Below, piece after piece: positions 11,901 to 20,506 of a stretch of DNA of 64,000 nucleotides. The translations under genes were made by a program, and so were the position numbers. Below the pieces are notes generated by a model. It was given only the letters and a program-made list of their open reading frames with translations. It was not told the origin of the DNA and ran no database searches. Origin of the DNA: Thiosocius sp963759055 (GTDB taxonomy: Bacteria; Pseudomonadota; Gammaproteobacteria; Chromatiales; Chromatiaceae); the NCBI GenBank assembly GCA_963759055.1, contig CAVWYD010000034.1, forward strand, positions 1 through 64,000. Reading direction: 5' to 3'. Within the stretch, counting starts at the first letter, position 1; every line of letters starts with the position of its first letter.

Positions 11901-13697
11901 TGGCAGAACGGCGTGCGACGTGTCCGCAATCGTTCGACGCCGCTGGGCGACGTCGGTGCATTCGACGCCGACGGTGGTTGCGGCCCCGAGCTTCAACTAT
12001 TCGCGATGCCGAGCTACGCGGATTTCAAGCTCCAGTACGGCGATTCGGAGTGTTTCGCAGGCTGACGGTACGACGCGGATCACCAGCTGGACGGCGGGAA
12101 GCGGTGGCAGCGGCACCGCCGGCGGACGTGAGCCGATGGTGTACTTCGGCGGCAACGATGGCGCACTGCATGGCGTGTCGGCCTGTACCGGTGAGGAGCG
12201 CCTGGCCTATGTGCCCAATGCGGTGTATCCCGAATCTGAGCAAGCTGACCTCGCTGGATTATTCGCACCAGTACTATGTGGATGGCCCGTCCACCGTGGT
12301 GGATGCCTTCTTCGCGAGTGACAGCTGCATGGCACACCGTGCTGGTCGGTACGCTCAGGGGCGGCGGCAAGGCGGTGTTTGCGCTGGATGTGACCGATCC
12401 GAATGATTTCACCGAGGCCAATGCCGAGCAGTATCGTGCTGTGGGAGATCGATCCGACGACCGATATCGACGGCGATAGTCCCGATTATCCGGAACTCGG
12501 CTACACCTTCAGCCAGCCGGCCGTGGTCAAGGCCGAGGGGCACGGCTGGGTGGCGGTGTTCGGCAATGGTTACCACGGTGCCTCCGGCAAGGCGGTGCTG
12601 TATCTCGCCGACATCGAGGACGGCTCTCTGTTGGCGAGCATCGATCTGTCGACCGTGGATGCCACGGCGCACGGTAGCGGCAACGGCCTGTCCACGGTGT
12701 CGCCGATCGATATCGACGGTGACGGCGATGTCGACCTGATCTATGCCGGCGATCTCAACGGCAACGTCTGGCGCTTTGCGGCTACGACCGGCTGTCGGTT
12801 TCTGCCGCGAGTACGACGACGCTGCTGTATTCGGCGAAGGACTGCCACCGGTCTGATCGCACAGCCGATCACCTCGCGCATGGCGGTCGGGCGTCACCCG
12901 ACCAGCGCGGTCGGCCGCATCGTGTACTTCGGTACCGGCAAGTACTACGAGACCGGCCGACCAGGATCCGGCCAATGCGGTGCAGTACAACACCATGTAC
13001 GGCATCTGGGACCGTGATGATCGGCGCCACGTACTCAGTTACGCGTCGAACAAGGTCGCTCGGTAACGACGCGCGACTCCAACGTGCTGCAGCAGCAGAC
13101 CATTGACGACGCAGACCGTCGGCACCTTTGGCTCCGAAGACCTTCGACATTCGCGTGGTCAGCAATACGCCGGTGGCATGGGCGACGCCATACCGGCGAC
13201 CTGTGGGCCTCACGATGCCGCTACCGGGGCCGGTTCCTGCGGTTGGTACCTGGACCTGACGGACACCGGTGAAAAGATGGTGGCCACGCCGATTCTGCGT
13301 GGCGGGCGCCTGATCTTCGTAACCACGATTCCCTCGCTGGTGGCCTGTGCGGCCGGTGGTTCCGGCTGGCTGATGGAGATCGACCCCAATACCGGCGGCC
13401 GTATCGATGTGCCGTTGTTCGATCTGAACGGCGACGGCGTGTTCGACTACCAGGACAATCTGGCAACGACAGTCCGGTGGCAACACCGTTTATACGCCGG
13501 TCTCGGGTAAGAAATCCAAGGTGGGTATCCTGCAGCCGCCGGCCATACTCGCGGGTGTCGGTGGTTCCGGTGACGGCAGCTATGGCGGGGCCGAGGGCAA
13601 GTACTCTTCCGGCACCCAGGATGCCCAGATCGAGGTGACCATCGAGAACCCGGGGCTGCTGAGCGCGGGGCGCAAATCCTGGGCACGGATCAAGTAG
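8947..13697 (+). CDS. pilY1: PilY1-type pilus tip adhesin, many frameshifts
   Basis: About 1580 codons if repaired. The reconstructed N-terminus has a signal sequence (SVGLVSGLVASQPLWA) and then QVPIFLMSGTESLVMLNMSN. The C-terminal half matches the PilY1 beta-propeller: YFGGNDGALHGVSACTGEE, AVFGNGYHGASGKAVLYLAD, DIDGDGDVDLIYAGDLNGN, YFGTGKYYE, and a calcium-binding DLNGDGVFDYQDN loop near the end. The reading frame changes more than ten times, with a repairable example near 10630 (ATCCGAG for ATCGAG restores IETDLTDIDG). PilY1 regulates pilus extension and retraction and binds surfaces. Whether the gene is truly broken cannot be settled from this sequence; the regular return to good coding suggests read errors. 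Confidence 0.8.
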
Positions 13698-13703
13698 GGG
13701 TAG

Positions 13704-14138
13704 ATGATGCACGCAAGACAACGTGGTTTAACCCTGGTGGAGCTGATGGTCGTCGTCGCCGTGATGGCGATCATCGCAACCGTGGCCTATCCGCTGTATA
13801 CCGCCCAGGTGCAGAAGTCGCGCCGTGCCGATGCGAAGGTGGCGCTGGAGACAATTGCAATGGCGCAGGAGCGTTTTTACACGATCAATGGCGGTTACAC
13901 GGCCATCCTGAGCACTCTGCAGGTGTCGACCGGACATCCAGGGCGGCGCCTCCGATCGAGGGCTACTACACGATTGACCAATCCGGTGTTGTCGGACGTT
14001 GACACAGCGACAGTTCACCGCGACGGCGGCACATCAGGGACTGGCGCCCAGGCCAGTGATGACGGATTGCGCCAGTTTCACGATCAATCAGCGGGTGTCA
14101 AAACGGCAACCGACGGCGGCAGTACGAACTGCTGGTAG
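13704..14138 (+). CDS. pilE: PilE-type minor pilin, frameshifted
   Basis: MMHARQRGLTLVELMVVVAV carries the prepilin cleavage site and helix, then YPLYTAQVQKSRRADAKVAL and MAQERFYTINGGY, diagnostic for PilE-like proteins encoded after pilY1. Frame changes near 13940 and 14000 interrupt the C-terminal half. The end is recognisable as ASFTINQ.GVKTATDGG with final NCW, the usual PilE disulfide-loop end. It starts six bases after the pilY1 stop. It completes the fimT-pilV-pilW-pilX-pilY1-pilE set. Confidence 0.78.
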   Translation: MMHARQRGLTLVELMVVVAVMAIIATVAYPLYTAQVQKSRRADAKVALETIAMAQERFYTINGGYTAILSTLQVSTGHPGRRLRSRATTRLTNPVLSDVDTATVHRDGGTSGTGAQASDDGLRQFHDQSAGVKTATDGGSTNCW

Positions 14139-14163
14139 GACTCGGCGATTAGGGCGGGTGGCT

Positions 14164-14212
14164 GTAGGTCGGGCTGTGCCCGACATTTTTCGGCCGGCAC
14201 AGCCGGCCCTAC
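14164..14212. repeat. REP-like palindromic element (copy 1)
   Basis: Two adjacent hairpins: GTCGGGCTGTGCCCGAC, then GGCCGGCACAGCCGGCC, flanked by GTAG and CTAC. Almost the same element recurs at 15312, and related forms occur at 40824, 41706, 44327, 45209 and 59983. It sits after pilE and could also act as a transcription stop or mRNA-stabilising hairpin. Confidence 0.85.
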
Positions 14213-14237
14213 GGTCAGTTACGGGGTATCCTTTGCC

Positions 14238-14308
14238 CTCGAACCTCGAACCTCGCCGCAACCTCGAACCTCGAACCTCGAACCTGCGAACCTCGAACCT
14301 CGAACCTT
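14238..14308. repeat. Short tandem repeat of CCTCGAAC
   Basis: About eight imperfect copies of the 8-base unit CCTCGAAC lie between pilE and the end of ispH. There are no spacers, so this is a simple repeat and not CRISPR. It may vary in copy number by slippage. Confidence 0.85.
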
Positions 14309-15260
14309 ATCGGCCGTTCATCGCACTCAACAGATTCTTCGGCAGGGCGAACACCACCGTCTCGGGTCGGCCGCTGTCTTCTTCGACGGTCTCGGCACCC
14401 CAGTCCTGCAACTGGCGGATAACATTTTCCACCAGCACCTCGGGCGCCGAGGCACCCGCACTCAAACCCACGGTGTCGACACCTTCCAGCCATTCGCGCC
14501 GGATATCTTCCGGGCCGTCGATGAGATAAGCCGCACGGCCCTGCTTTTCGGCGATCTCTTTGAGCCGGTTGGAGTTTGAGCTGTTTGGCGAGCCGACCAC
14601 CAGGACCAGATCGCATTGTTCCGCGAGCCGGGTTACCGCATCCTGCCGGTTCTGGGTCGCGTAACAGATGTCGTCCTTGCGCGGCCCCTTGATGTTCGGG
14701 AAACGCTGCTGCAGTGCCTCGATCACGCGTGCAGTATCGTGCATGGACAGGGTGGTCTGGGTGACGAAAGCGAGCTGGCCGGGATTGCGTATGACCAGAT
14801 CATCGACGTCCTCCGGGGTCTCCACCAGATAGATCCCGGCCTCATCGTCCGCACATCGGTATTGGCCCATGGTGCCTTCCACCTCGGGGTGGCCCTTGTG
14901 GCCGATCAGCACCACCTCGTGGCCCGCCTTGCAATGCCGCGCGACCTCCAGGTGCACCTTGGTGACCAGGGGGCAGGTGGCATCGAATACGGTCAGGTCA
15001 CGCTGCCTGGCCTCTTCGCGCACCTGCTGCGACACGCCGTGGGCGCTGAAGATCACCGTGCCCCCGTCCGGGATCTCGGTCAGTTCGTCGACGAATACGG
15101 CGCCGCGGTCGCGCAGACGCTGTACCACGAAGCGATTGTGCACGACCTCGTGGCGCACGTAGATCGGTGCCCCGAAGGTGTCGAGTGCGCGTTCCACGAT
15201 CTCGATGGCCCGGTCGACACCGGCACAGAAACCACGGGGGTTGGCGAGTAGTATCTTCAT
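14307..15260 (-). CDS. ispH: 4-hydroxy-3-methylbut-2-enyl diphosphate reductase IspH
   Basis: 317 residues, full length. The cysteines that bind the 4Fe-4S cluster are in NPRGFCAGVDRAI (near residue 12), DATCPLVTKVH (near 96) and DDICYATQNRQDAV (near 197). HEVVHNRFVV and SAHGVSQ provide substrate-binding histidines, and VVGSPNSSNSNRL is the conserved serine/asparagine motif. It makes IPP and DMAPP in the last step of the MEP pathway. It follows fkpB on the same strand after a gap filled by repeats, an arrangement common in gammaproteobacteria. The start ATG at 15260 leads directly into the conserved MKILLANPRGFC. Confidence 0.96.
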   Translation of the reverse strand: MKILLANPRGFCAGVDRAIEIVERALDTFGAPIYVRHEVVHNRFVVQRLRDRGAVFVDELTEIPDGGTVIFSAHGVSQQVREEARQRDLTVFDATCPLVTKVHLEVARHCKAGHEVVLIGHKGHPEVEGTMGQYRCADDEAGIYLVETPEDVDDLVIRNPGQLAFVTQTTLSMHDTARVIEALQQRFPNIKGPRKDDICYATQNRQDAVTRLAEQCDLVLVVGSPNSSNSNRLKEIAEKQGRAAYLIDGPEDIRREWLEGVDTVGLSAGASAPEVLVENVIRQLQDWGAETVEEDSGRPETVVFALPKNLLSAMNGR

Positions 15261-15311
15261 GCGCGGATTGTCCTGGGCCCTCGGCGGTATTTCAAGCGTG
15301 TGGTGGCAGCG

Positions 15312-15359
15312 GTAGGTCGGGCTGTGCCCGACATCATTCGGCCGGCACAGCCGGCCCTA
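15312..15359. repeat. REP-like palindromic element (copy 2)
   Basis: Nearly identical to the element at 14164: GTAGGTCGGGCTGTGCCCGAC, a short linker, then GGCCGGCACAGCCGGCCCTA. The two copies bracket ispH. Confidence 0.85.
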
Positions 15360-15380
15360 GATATTGTTTCAAGATATGGA

Positions 15381-15546
15381 ACGCAGAGGGCGCAAAGAAG
15401 CGCAGAGTTCGCAGAGGTTTTTTTGGTCTCGCAACGTGCAGGCGGAGCGCTGGCATCAGCGCCAATGCCGGATCCGACTGCGGTTGCGAGACAAACAAAA
15501 AGAATCCTTTGCGTACTCTGCGCTTCTTTGCGCCCTCCGCGTTCCT
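15381..15546. repeat. Long imperfect inverted repeat (copy 1 of 2)
   Basis: The left arm ACGCAGAGGGCGCAAAGAAG and following CGCAGAG are mirrored at the right end by CTCTGCGCTTCTTTGCGCCC, with about 100 bases between. A second member with the same arms and the shared GAATCCTTTGCGT core lies at 59796-59938. It occupies the fkpB-ispH gap and has no convincing coding potential. It is probably a dispersed non-autonomous repeat. Confidence 0.75.
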
Positions 15547-16012
15547 AAGAAGACGGCCCTGCGCCTTCCACAGGCGGCGAAACGCTGATGATCTCAACCT
15601 TGAAGGTGATCTCGTGGCCTGCCAGCGGGTGGTTGAAATCGACCTCGACCTGGCCGTTCTCCACGCCCAGCACCATGCCAGCGGCCTCTTCTTCGTTTGG
15701 CAACGCGAAGGCGATGATCTGACCGGCCTCGGGCGTGAATTCGCCGTCGAAATCGGTCATCGGCATGTATTGGATAAGGCCTGGGTCGCGGGGTCCGTAG
15801 GCCTGGTCGGGCAGCAGGTTGAGGGTCTGGGTATCGCCCGCCCGGAGACCGTAAAGGGCGAGTTCCAGCCCGGGCTGCAGCGTGCCGTCGCCCATCTGCA
15901 ACTCGACAGGGTCCTCGTCGAAGGTGGATACGGCCTCGGTGCCGTCTTCGAGAGAGATCGACAGATGCAGCGTAACCGGGCAACCGGGAAGTATCTCCTG
16001 GCCCTGGCTCAT
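15545..16012 (-). CDS. fkpB: FKBP-type peptidyl-prolyl isomerase, SlpA/FkpB type
   Basis: 155 residues. The FKBP core is seen in VTLHLSISLEDGTEAVSTF, LQPGLELALYGLRAGDTQTL and PDQAYGPRDPGLIQYMP, followed by the inserted IF-type segment and VEVDFNHPLAGHEITFKVEI, the SlpA hallmark (FNHPLAG). This family is cytoplasmic and has chaperone and proline isomerase activity. The ATG overlaps the stop of the upstream ketopantoate-reductase-like gene in ATGA, so the two are translationally coupled. The pairing fkpB-ispH is conserved in many gammaproteobacteria. Confidence 0.9.
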   Translation of the reverse strand: MSQGQEILPGCPVTLHLSISLEDGTEAVSTFDEDPVELQMGDGTLQPGLELALYGLRAGDTQTLNLLPDQAYGPRDPGLIQYMPMTDFDGEFTPEAGQIIAFALPNEEEAAGMVLGVENGQVEVDFNHPLAGHEITFKVEIISVSPPVEGAGPSS

Positions 16013-16788
16013 GTGTGCCCCGGCTGCGCCTGCTCGGCGGCAATCGCGCGCAATGTCGGCAGTTCGATGCCGAGTTGGTCTGCGTGCTGCAGCGCACGCG
16101 CCAGCCGGGCGGGCGCGCTGCGGCCCATGCAGCGGTGATCAGGGTCGCCCTCGAACGCCGTGACCATGGCGGCAATCAGCTGGTCATGGTCGAAGCTGGC
16201 CCCGGTCAGGCCCTCCTGCAGGCGGATGACCTCGTTGGCCACCTCGCGGGCAAACGGCTGGTGATTGGCCCATAGCTCGGACACGGTGCCGCCGGTACGC
16301 AGGCCGGCGATATTGCTGGTCAGGATGTAGAGGTTCTTCAGTACCAGTTCGAACAGCAGATCGCGCGGCCGCTTGAGCTGCCTGACCGGGATACCCAGTG
16401 TGCCCAGTGCCCTGGCCAGGAGTTTTGCACGGGGACCGTATGCGGGGGAGGCGATGATGACCTTTGAGTCCTGGCCCTTCTTCTTTTCGAACCAGACCGA
16501 GATCACGGTGACATCGTCAAACCGACTGTAATCGGCCGGCAGCAGCTCGTTCTGCAACAGGGCGATGCGTTTGCGCCATGCCTTTGGGATGGTCTCAAGG
16601 ACCCCGGCCAGCTCGGCCTCGCCCACGGCCACCAGCACCATCGCGGGAGCCGGTAGCGCCCTGGCCAGCTTTTTCATGTTGCTGTCGCGGCCGACCGGAT
16701 ACACGGGATGTCCGAGGCGCAGCAGGCCCCGTGCAAACACGCTGCCCATCTCGCCCATACCGATGACCACCACCGGTTTCTTCGCCAT
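16009..16788 (-). CDS. Ketopantoate reductase-like NAD(P)-binding protein
   Basis: 259 residues. The N-terminus KPVVVIGMGEMGSVFARGLL is a Rossmann dinucleotide-binding motif, followed by LLQNELLPADY and ISVWFEKKKG. The C-terminal helical domain includes ELVLKNLYILTSNIAGLRTG, as in the 6-phosphogluconate dehydrogenase/ApbA-PanE superfamily. Classical PanE catalytic residues are not clearly placed, so the substrate is uncertain. It starts three bases after the adenosyltransferase stop and is coupled to fkpB by an ATGA overlap. It therefore lies in the middle of the set led by the cobalamin riboswitch. Confidence 0.7.
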   Translation of the reverse strand: MAKKPVVVIGMGEMGSVFARGLLRLGHPVYPVGRDSNMKKLARALPAPAMVLVAVGEAELAGVLETIPKAWRKRIALLQNELLPADYSRFDDVTVISVWFEKKKGQDSKVIIASPAYGPRAKLLARALGTLGIPVRQLKRPRDLLFELVLKNLYILTSNIAGLRTGGTVSELWANHQPFAREVANEVIRLQEGLTGASFDHDQLIAAMVTAFEGDPDHRCMGRSAPARLARALQHADQLGIELPTLRAIAAEQAQPGHT

Positions 16789-16791
16789 CTT

Positions 16792-17337
16792 TCACAGGTC
16801 CTTTTGCCAGGTGATTTCCACGCCTCCGTCCTTGCGCGCAAGCACACGGGCAAGCACGAACAAGAGGTCGGAGAGGCGGTTCAGATATTTGCTGCTGGCG
16901 GAGTTTACCGACTCCTCGCGCGAAAGTCGCAGCAGCTCGCGCTCGGCTCGTCGACAGCTGGTGCGTGCGAGATGACAGCGCGCGGCGGCCTCGTTGCCGC
17001 CGGGGAGGATAAATTCCTCGAGTGCCGGGAGGTCCGCATTGAGTTTGTCCAGCACCCGTTCCAGCTCGGTGGTCTGTGCCTGGTTCAGAAGCTCGGTCCC
17101 CGGCATGGCCAACTCGCCGCCGAGGTCGAACAGGCGATGCTGTATGGTCTCCAGCAGTCGGTCGATGGCGGGCTCCAGGGGCTGCGCACGCAACAGCCCG
17201 ATTACCGAGTTGAGCTCGTCCACGGCGCCGATCGCCTCGATGCGCAGGTGGTCCTTGGGCAGGCGTTCGCCACCGGCCAGACCGGTGGTGCCGTCGTCCC
17301 CGGTGCGGGTGTAGATACGGGTCAGGCGCTTGGCCAC
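16792..17337 (-). CDS. Cob(I)yrinic acid a,c-diamide adenosyltransferase, PduO type
   Basis: 181 residues from a GTG start at 17337, two bases after the btuB stop. The N-terminal RIYTRTGDDGTTGLAGGER is the PduO/MMAB ATP-binding signature, AVDELNSVIGLLRAQ follows, and ARTSCRRAERELLRL holds the conserved arginine/glutamate helix. The enzyme transfers the adenosyl group of ATP to cob(I)alamin to make coenzyme B12. Its position right behind btuB and the cobalamin riboswitch fits import of corrinoid followed by adenosylation. Confidence 0.93.
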   Translation of the reverse strand: MAKRLTRIYTRTGDDGTTGLAGGERLPKDHLRIEAIGAVDELNSVIGLLRAQPLEPAIDRLLETIQHRLFDLGGELAMPGTELLNQAQTTELERVLDKLNADLPALEEFILPGGNEAAARCHLARTSCRRAERELLRLSREESVNSASSKYLNRLSDLLFVLARVLARKDGGVEITWQKDL

Positions 17338-17339
17338 TG

Positions 17340-19274
17340 TCAGTTCTCCAGTTGGTAACTCGCCCCGATCCAGAAGTTGCGTTCCGGGGCCGGGTTGAAG
17401 CCGTCGCCGGCGAATGAGCTGGCACCGGTCTCACTGTAGTCGTTCGTCGAACAGGTTATTCACCCGGGCGCTCAGGCGCCAGTCGCCCAGATCACGGTGG
17501 ACCACCAGGTTGGCGACCGTGTAGGCGTCGAGCGGTTTGGACGTGTTGCCGTAGTCGGAACCCAGGTACTGCTCGTCGACATGCTCGATGTCCAGGCGCC
17601 CCAGCCATTCGGCCGTCGGGCGGTACTCTGCATAAAAGTTCGCCTTGTGTTCCGGCACCAGCGGTACCCGGCTGCCGTCATGGACACCGCTGGTGATCTC
17701 GGCGTCGAGGTATTCATAACCCACGCCGACGCGCAGGTTCTGCGCGAGGTTGCCGTCGACCGACAATGCCGCGCCATTGCGGCGGCTGCGCGGCAGGTTG
17801 ACGTTGGTGAAGCTGATGGCGTCGAAGCTGATCTCGTCCTTGAGCCGGAGATGGTAGGCACGCGCGGTGAGGCTGATGCCGCCCGCGGCGTACTCGGCGC
17901 CTGTCTCGTAGGAGATGCCGCGTTGGTTGTCGAGACCGACCGGTTGTCCGAAGGGTACGTTGGTATGTTCGTCCACCTTGGCGAAGCGGTAGTTCTGGTC
18001 GGCGCGCAGGAACAGCCGCCAGGCCTGGTCCGGCCGGTAGCTGAAGCCCAGCGAACCGACGGTGACCGAGTCGTCCAGGGTCACATCGACCCCGCCGTTG
18101 TCGATGTCATCGTCCACCCGGGCATGGCGGATGCCGGTGGTCACCGAGAGATTCGGCGTCAGGGGGTGATTGACCTGGCCGTACCAGGCCACGATGTCCT
18201 GGTCGTCGCCCTGGGGTCCGAAAGCGGTCAGCAGCGAGTAATCGGTCGACAGCAGGTCCATGCCGAGCGTGATGACGGTGTCGCCGTAGCGCCCGATAAG
18301 GCGGGGCGTCAACTCGGTCGAATCGCGGTCCTGGGTCGATTTGCTGCCGGGGAAGCCGCGGAAGCTCTGCACAAAATCGCGGTCATCGTCGCGCAGCGCC
18401 AGTTCGGCCTCCAGGCGCCAGTGCTCGTCCAGCGCCTGGCTGGTGCCCAGGCGCAGCACCCTGCTGTCGGTATCGAGATGGTCGTTTTCAAACACCGCCT
18501 GACGCCGGTCGGCGGCCAACTCGCCGGCCAGCAGCGCGCCCGGCGTCTGGATATAGTCGTGCAGGTACTGCGCATCGACATAGCTGTAGCCGCCATGGTG
18601 CTGGATCTCGAGTCGTGCATCGACGCGCTCCATGCGGCTGGCGTTTCGGTCGCGGTAGTTGTCGCTGTCGCGCTTGTGGGCCTGCAGGCTCAGGCTGGCA
18701 CGGTTGTCGAGCAGCTCGGTCATGCCACCCATCAGTTCCCAGCCATCGTAGCTGCCGCCCCCGATGCGCGCCCGCCGGCTGCCTGATTCCGGGCGTTTGG
18801 TGATGATGTTGATCAGGCCACCGACCGCCTGGTTGCCGTACAGGGTGCCTGCACTGCCCTCGATGATCTCGATCTGGGCGACGTTGCCGAGGTCGATGCT
18901 GTTGAGATAAAGCGAGGAACTGTCGGTGGCTGAGTTTATCTTGCGTCCGTTGATCATGACGGCGACGTTCGAGTTTGCCGTACTGCCAAAACCGCGCATG
19001 TCGATCCTGGCATTGCCGCCGCCACCGACCCCATCCGAGACGTGCACCCCGGTCACGCCCGAGACGTGCACCCGGTCACGCTGCGCAACAGTTCGGCCAC
19101 GTTGCGCGCACCGCTGTCCTCGATCTCCTGCTGGTCGATGACGGTCGCGGCAGCCGGGATATCGAGGCTGTGTTCCGGGGTGCGGGCGGCACTGACCAGG
19201 ACCTGTGGCAAGGACGTCTCTGCCAGGGTGGAAGCGGAGAACACAAGGCCAAAGGCCAGGACGCGATAATTCAT
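17340..19274 (-). CDS. btuB: BtuB-like TonB-dependent cobalamin receptor (two frameshifts)
   Basis: The start ATG at 19274 gives MNYRVLAFGLVFSASTLA, a signal peptide, then LPQVLVSAARTPEHSLDIP (TonB box and plug start). The plug continues VTGVHVSDGVGGGGNARIDM, GFGSTANSNVAVMINGRKI and IEIIEGSAGTLYGNQAVGG. About 22 barrel strands follow. A repeated stretch near 19050-19075 breaks the plug frame. Near 17443 an extra base turns ERYSETG into a stop; after repair the protein ends WIGASYQLEN at 17340, a correct aromatic-rich barrel end. It is preceded by a cobalamin riboswitch and followed by the adenosyltransferase, which makes B12 the likely ligand. Confidence 0.88.
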
Positions 19275-19394
19275 GGTTTTCCCCGTGGCAGCGCCCACCG
19301 CGCTGCGGCCTGTTGTCACGGGGGAGGGGCGAGGAGTCGAATCCGGGGGTGAGCCTGGGACACTGCCTCGCGTCGCCCACCGCGACCTTGTGCG

Positions 19395-19606
19395 TGAATA
19401 CCAGGGGCCGGTATACGGACTGACGGGGTGGCAGCGAATGCCGTCGCGCTGCGCCTTCCCACGTCACTGACGCAGTGGCTCGATTGCAGCGGGTTTGACC
19501 CGATCACCGTTGCGGGGGCAGTGCCGGAATTGTCCTGTCCAGGACCCACCGGTTTCCCGTTTAACCCCTGTCAGTGAAGACAGGGGCACCTCAGGCGAGG
19601 TGCCGG
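19395..19606 (-). promoter_or_regulatory. Cobalamin (AdoCbl) riboswitch upstream of btuB
   Basis: On the minus strand, in order: GATTCCGGCACC (start of P1/P2); GGGGTTAAACGGGAAACCGG; CCCCCGCAACGGTGA, the highly conserved core; GAGCCACTGCGTCAG, the B12 box; GTGGGAAGGC; CAGTCCGTATACCGGCC; and GCGGTGGGCGACGC. Order and spacing match the cobalamin riboswitch consensus. It ends about 120 bases before the btuB ATG. It should lower expression of btuB and the downstream adenosyltransferase when adenosylcobalamin is plentiful. Confidence 0.95.
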
Positions 19607-19668
19607 AATCTAAGTGCTCGGAACGGGGACGTCAAGCCAGCCGACGAACCCGGATGGTTGGTGGGCGG

Positions 19669-19809
19669 TTACTTCATCAGTTCCTGAGTAACGAAAACAT
19701 AGCCAAGCACAAAGGAGAGTGCGACCACCAGGATCATTTGCAGCACGATGCAGGTGCCGGGAATATCGTTGCAGACCTTACCGAAAGTACAACTCAAAAA
19801 AGACTTCAC
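19669..19809 (-). CDS. Small single-span membrane protein, 46 residues, unknown family
   Basis: From a GTG at 19809, preceded by GGAGGG at a good distance, the frame encodes KSFLSCTFGKVCNDIPGTC followed by a strongly hydrophobic span (IVLQMILVVALSFVLGYVF) and VTQELMK. Three cysteines lie just before the membrane segment. I do not recognise the family. A palindrome, AAATTAG-N6-CTAATTT, lies 59 bases upstream of the start. Nearly the same palindrome stands 64 bases ahead of the DUF2892 gene at 22822, which supports this as a real regulated gene. It is too short for ordinary gene callers. Confidence 0.6.
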   Translation of the reverse strand: MKSFLSCTFGKVCNDIPGTCIVLQMILVVALSFVLGYVFVTQELMK

Positions 19810-19867
19810 TAACTGCCCTCCAGATCAACCTTTTCGTCTTGTAGTTTTCCTGCAACTCACGGATTTC

Positions 19868-19887
19868 AAATTAGAAAATGCTAATTT
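19868..19887. promoter_or_regulatory. Palindromic operator AAATTAG-N6-CTAATTT
   Basis: Perfect 7-base arms with a 6-base spacer, in an AT-rich island ahead of the 46-residue membrane protein gene. The second site in this window, at 23101-23120, shares ATTAG-N6-CTAAT. The shape suits a winged-helix dimer of ArsR type. That assignment is inference; no regulator gene is in the window. Confidence 0.5.
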
Positions 19888-20182
19888 GGTGTCCATCGAG
19901 TTGACCGATACTGGCATGCCTTGGAGCGCATGACAAGACCGTTACACGACGAAACCGGACTTATTGCCTAATCCAGGTTAAGTGCCTGTATTGGAAACAA
20001 TTGTGACTGTTTTGCTTGGTTATTTTCTGGTCAGCGAAACGACTTGTTTGGTATCAGTGACTTGCCGTTTCGCGGACCCTTGACGCGCAGCGACGTGGGG
20101 TTATTTCGTCCTGGACTTGCCGTATGCTTTCGCCCCGGGACGGCAGGCGCCGTAAAGCTGTTTAAGACCTGGAGACAACCCA

Positions 20183-20506
20183 ATGGAAATCAACGGCCCG
20201 ATCAAGGTGGGCGTGGTCGAGCCCTCGCCGCAGGGCAATTACGAGTTGCACATCGATTTCGCAGACGATTTCAAGGCTGCCGGGCTGGCGGCACAGGGCG
20301 AGACCTTTCGCGCCTATCTGGCCGAACTCGGTGCAGCCCTGGCTGGTGGGCTGGAGGAGCGTGACGCCCAGGGCGTGATGCTGATCCAGCAGATCTGCGA
20401 ACAGTTGCAGCCGCACGTCGAGGCGGGTGATATCCCATTGACCGAGACCCTGGTGATCGAGGTGCAGCGCACCCCGGGGGTGAACCTGACGGACCTGCTT
20501 CGCTGA
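20183..20506 (+). CDS. Hypothetical protein, 107 residues
   Basis: Begins MEINGPIKVGVVEPSPQGNY, with no signal or membrane span, mostly alternating strand and helix; acidic and likely cytoplasmic. I do not recognise the family. Its stop overlaps the start of the thioredoxin-like gene (CGCTGATGG), and that gene in turn overlaps rimO. The three may therefore form one operon linked to protein quality or ribosome modification. Confidence 0.7.
   Translation: MEINGPIKVGVVEPSPQGNYELHIDFADDFKAAGLAAQGETFRAYLAELGAALAGGLEERDAQGVMLIQQICEQLQPHVEAGDIPLTETLVIEVQRTPGVNLTDLLR

Noticed and set aside
14238..14308. CCTCGAAC repeats as a CRISPR array or operator cluster
   Set aside because: Eight-base head-to-tail units between gene ends, with no spacers or leader.
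17497..18786. 429-codon plus-strand frame
   Set aside because: Antisense to the BtuB-like receptor, with no motif or ribosome site.
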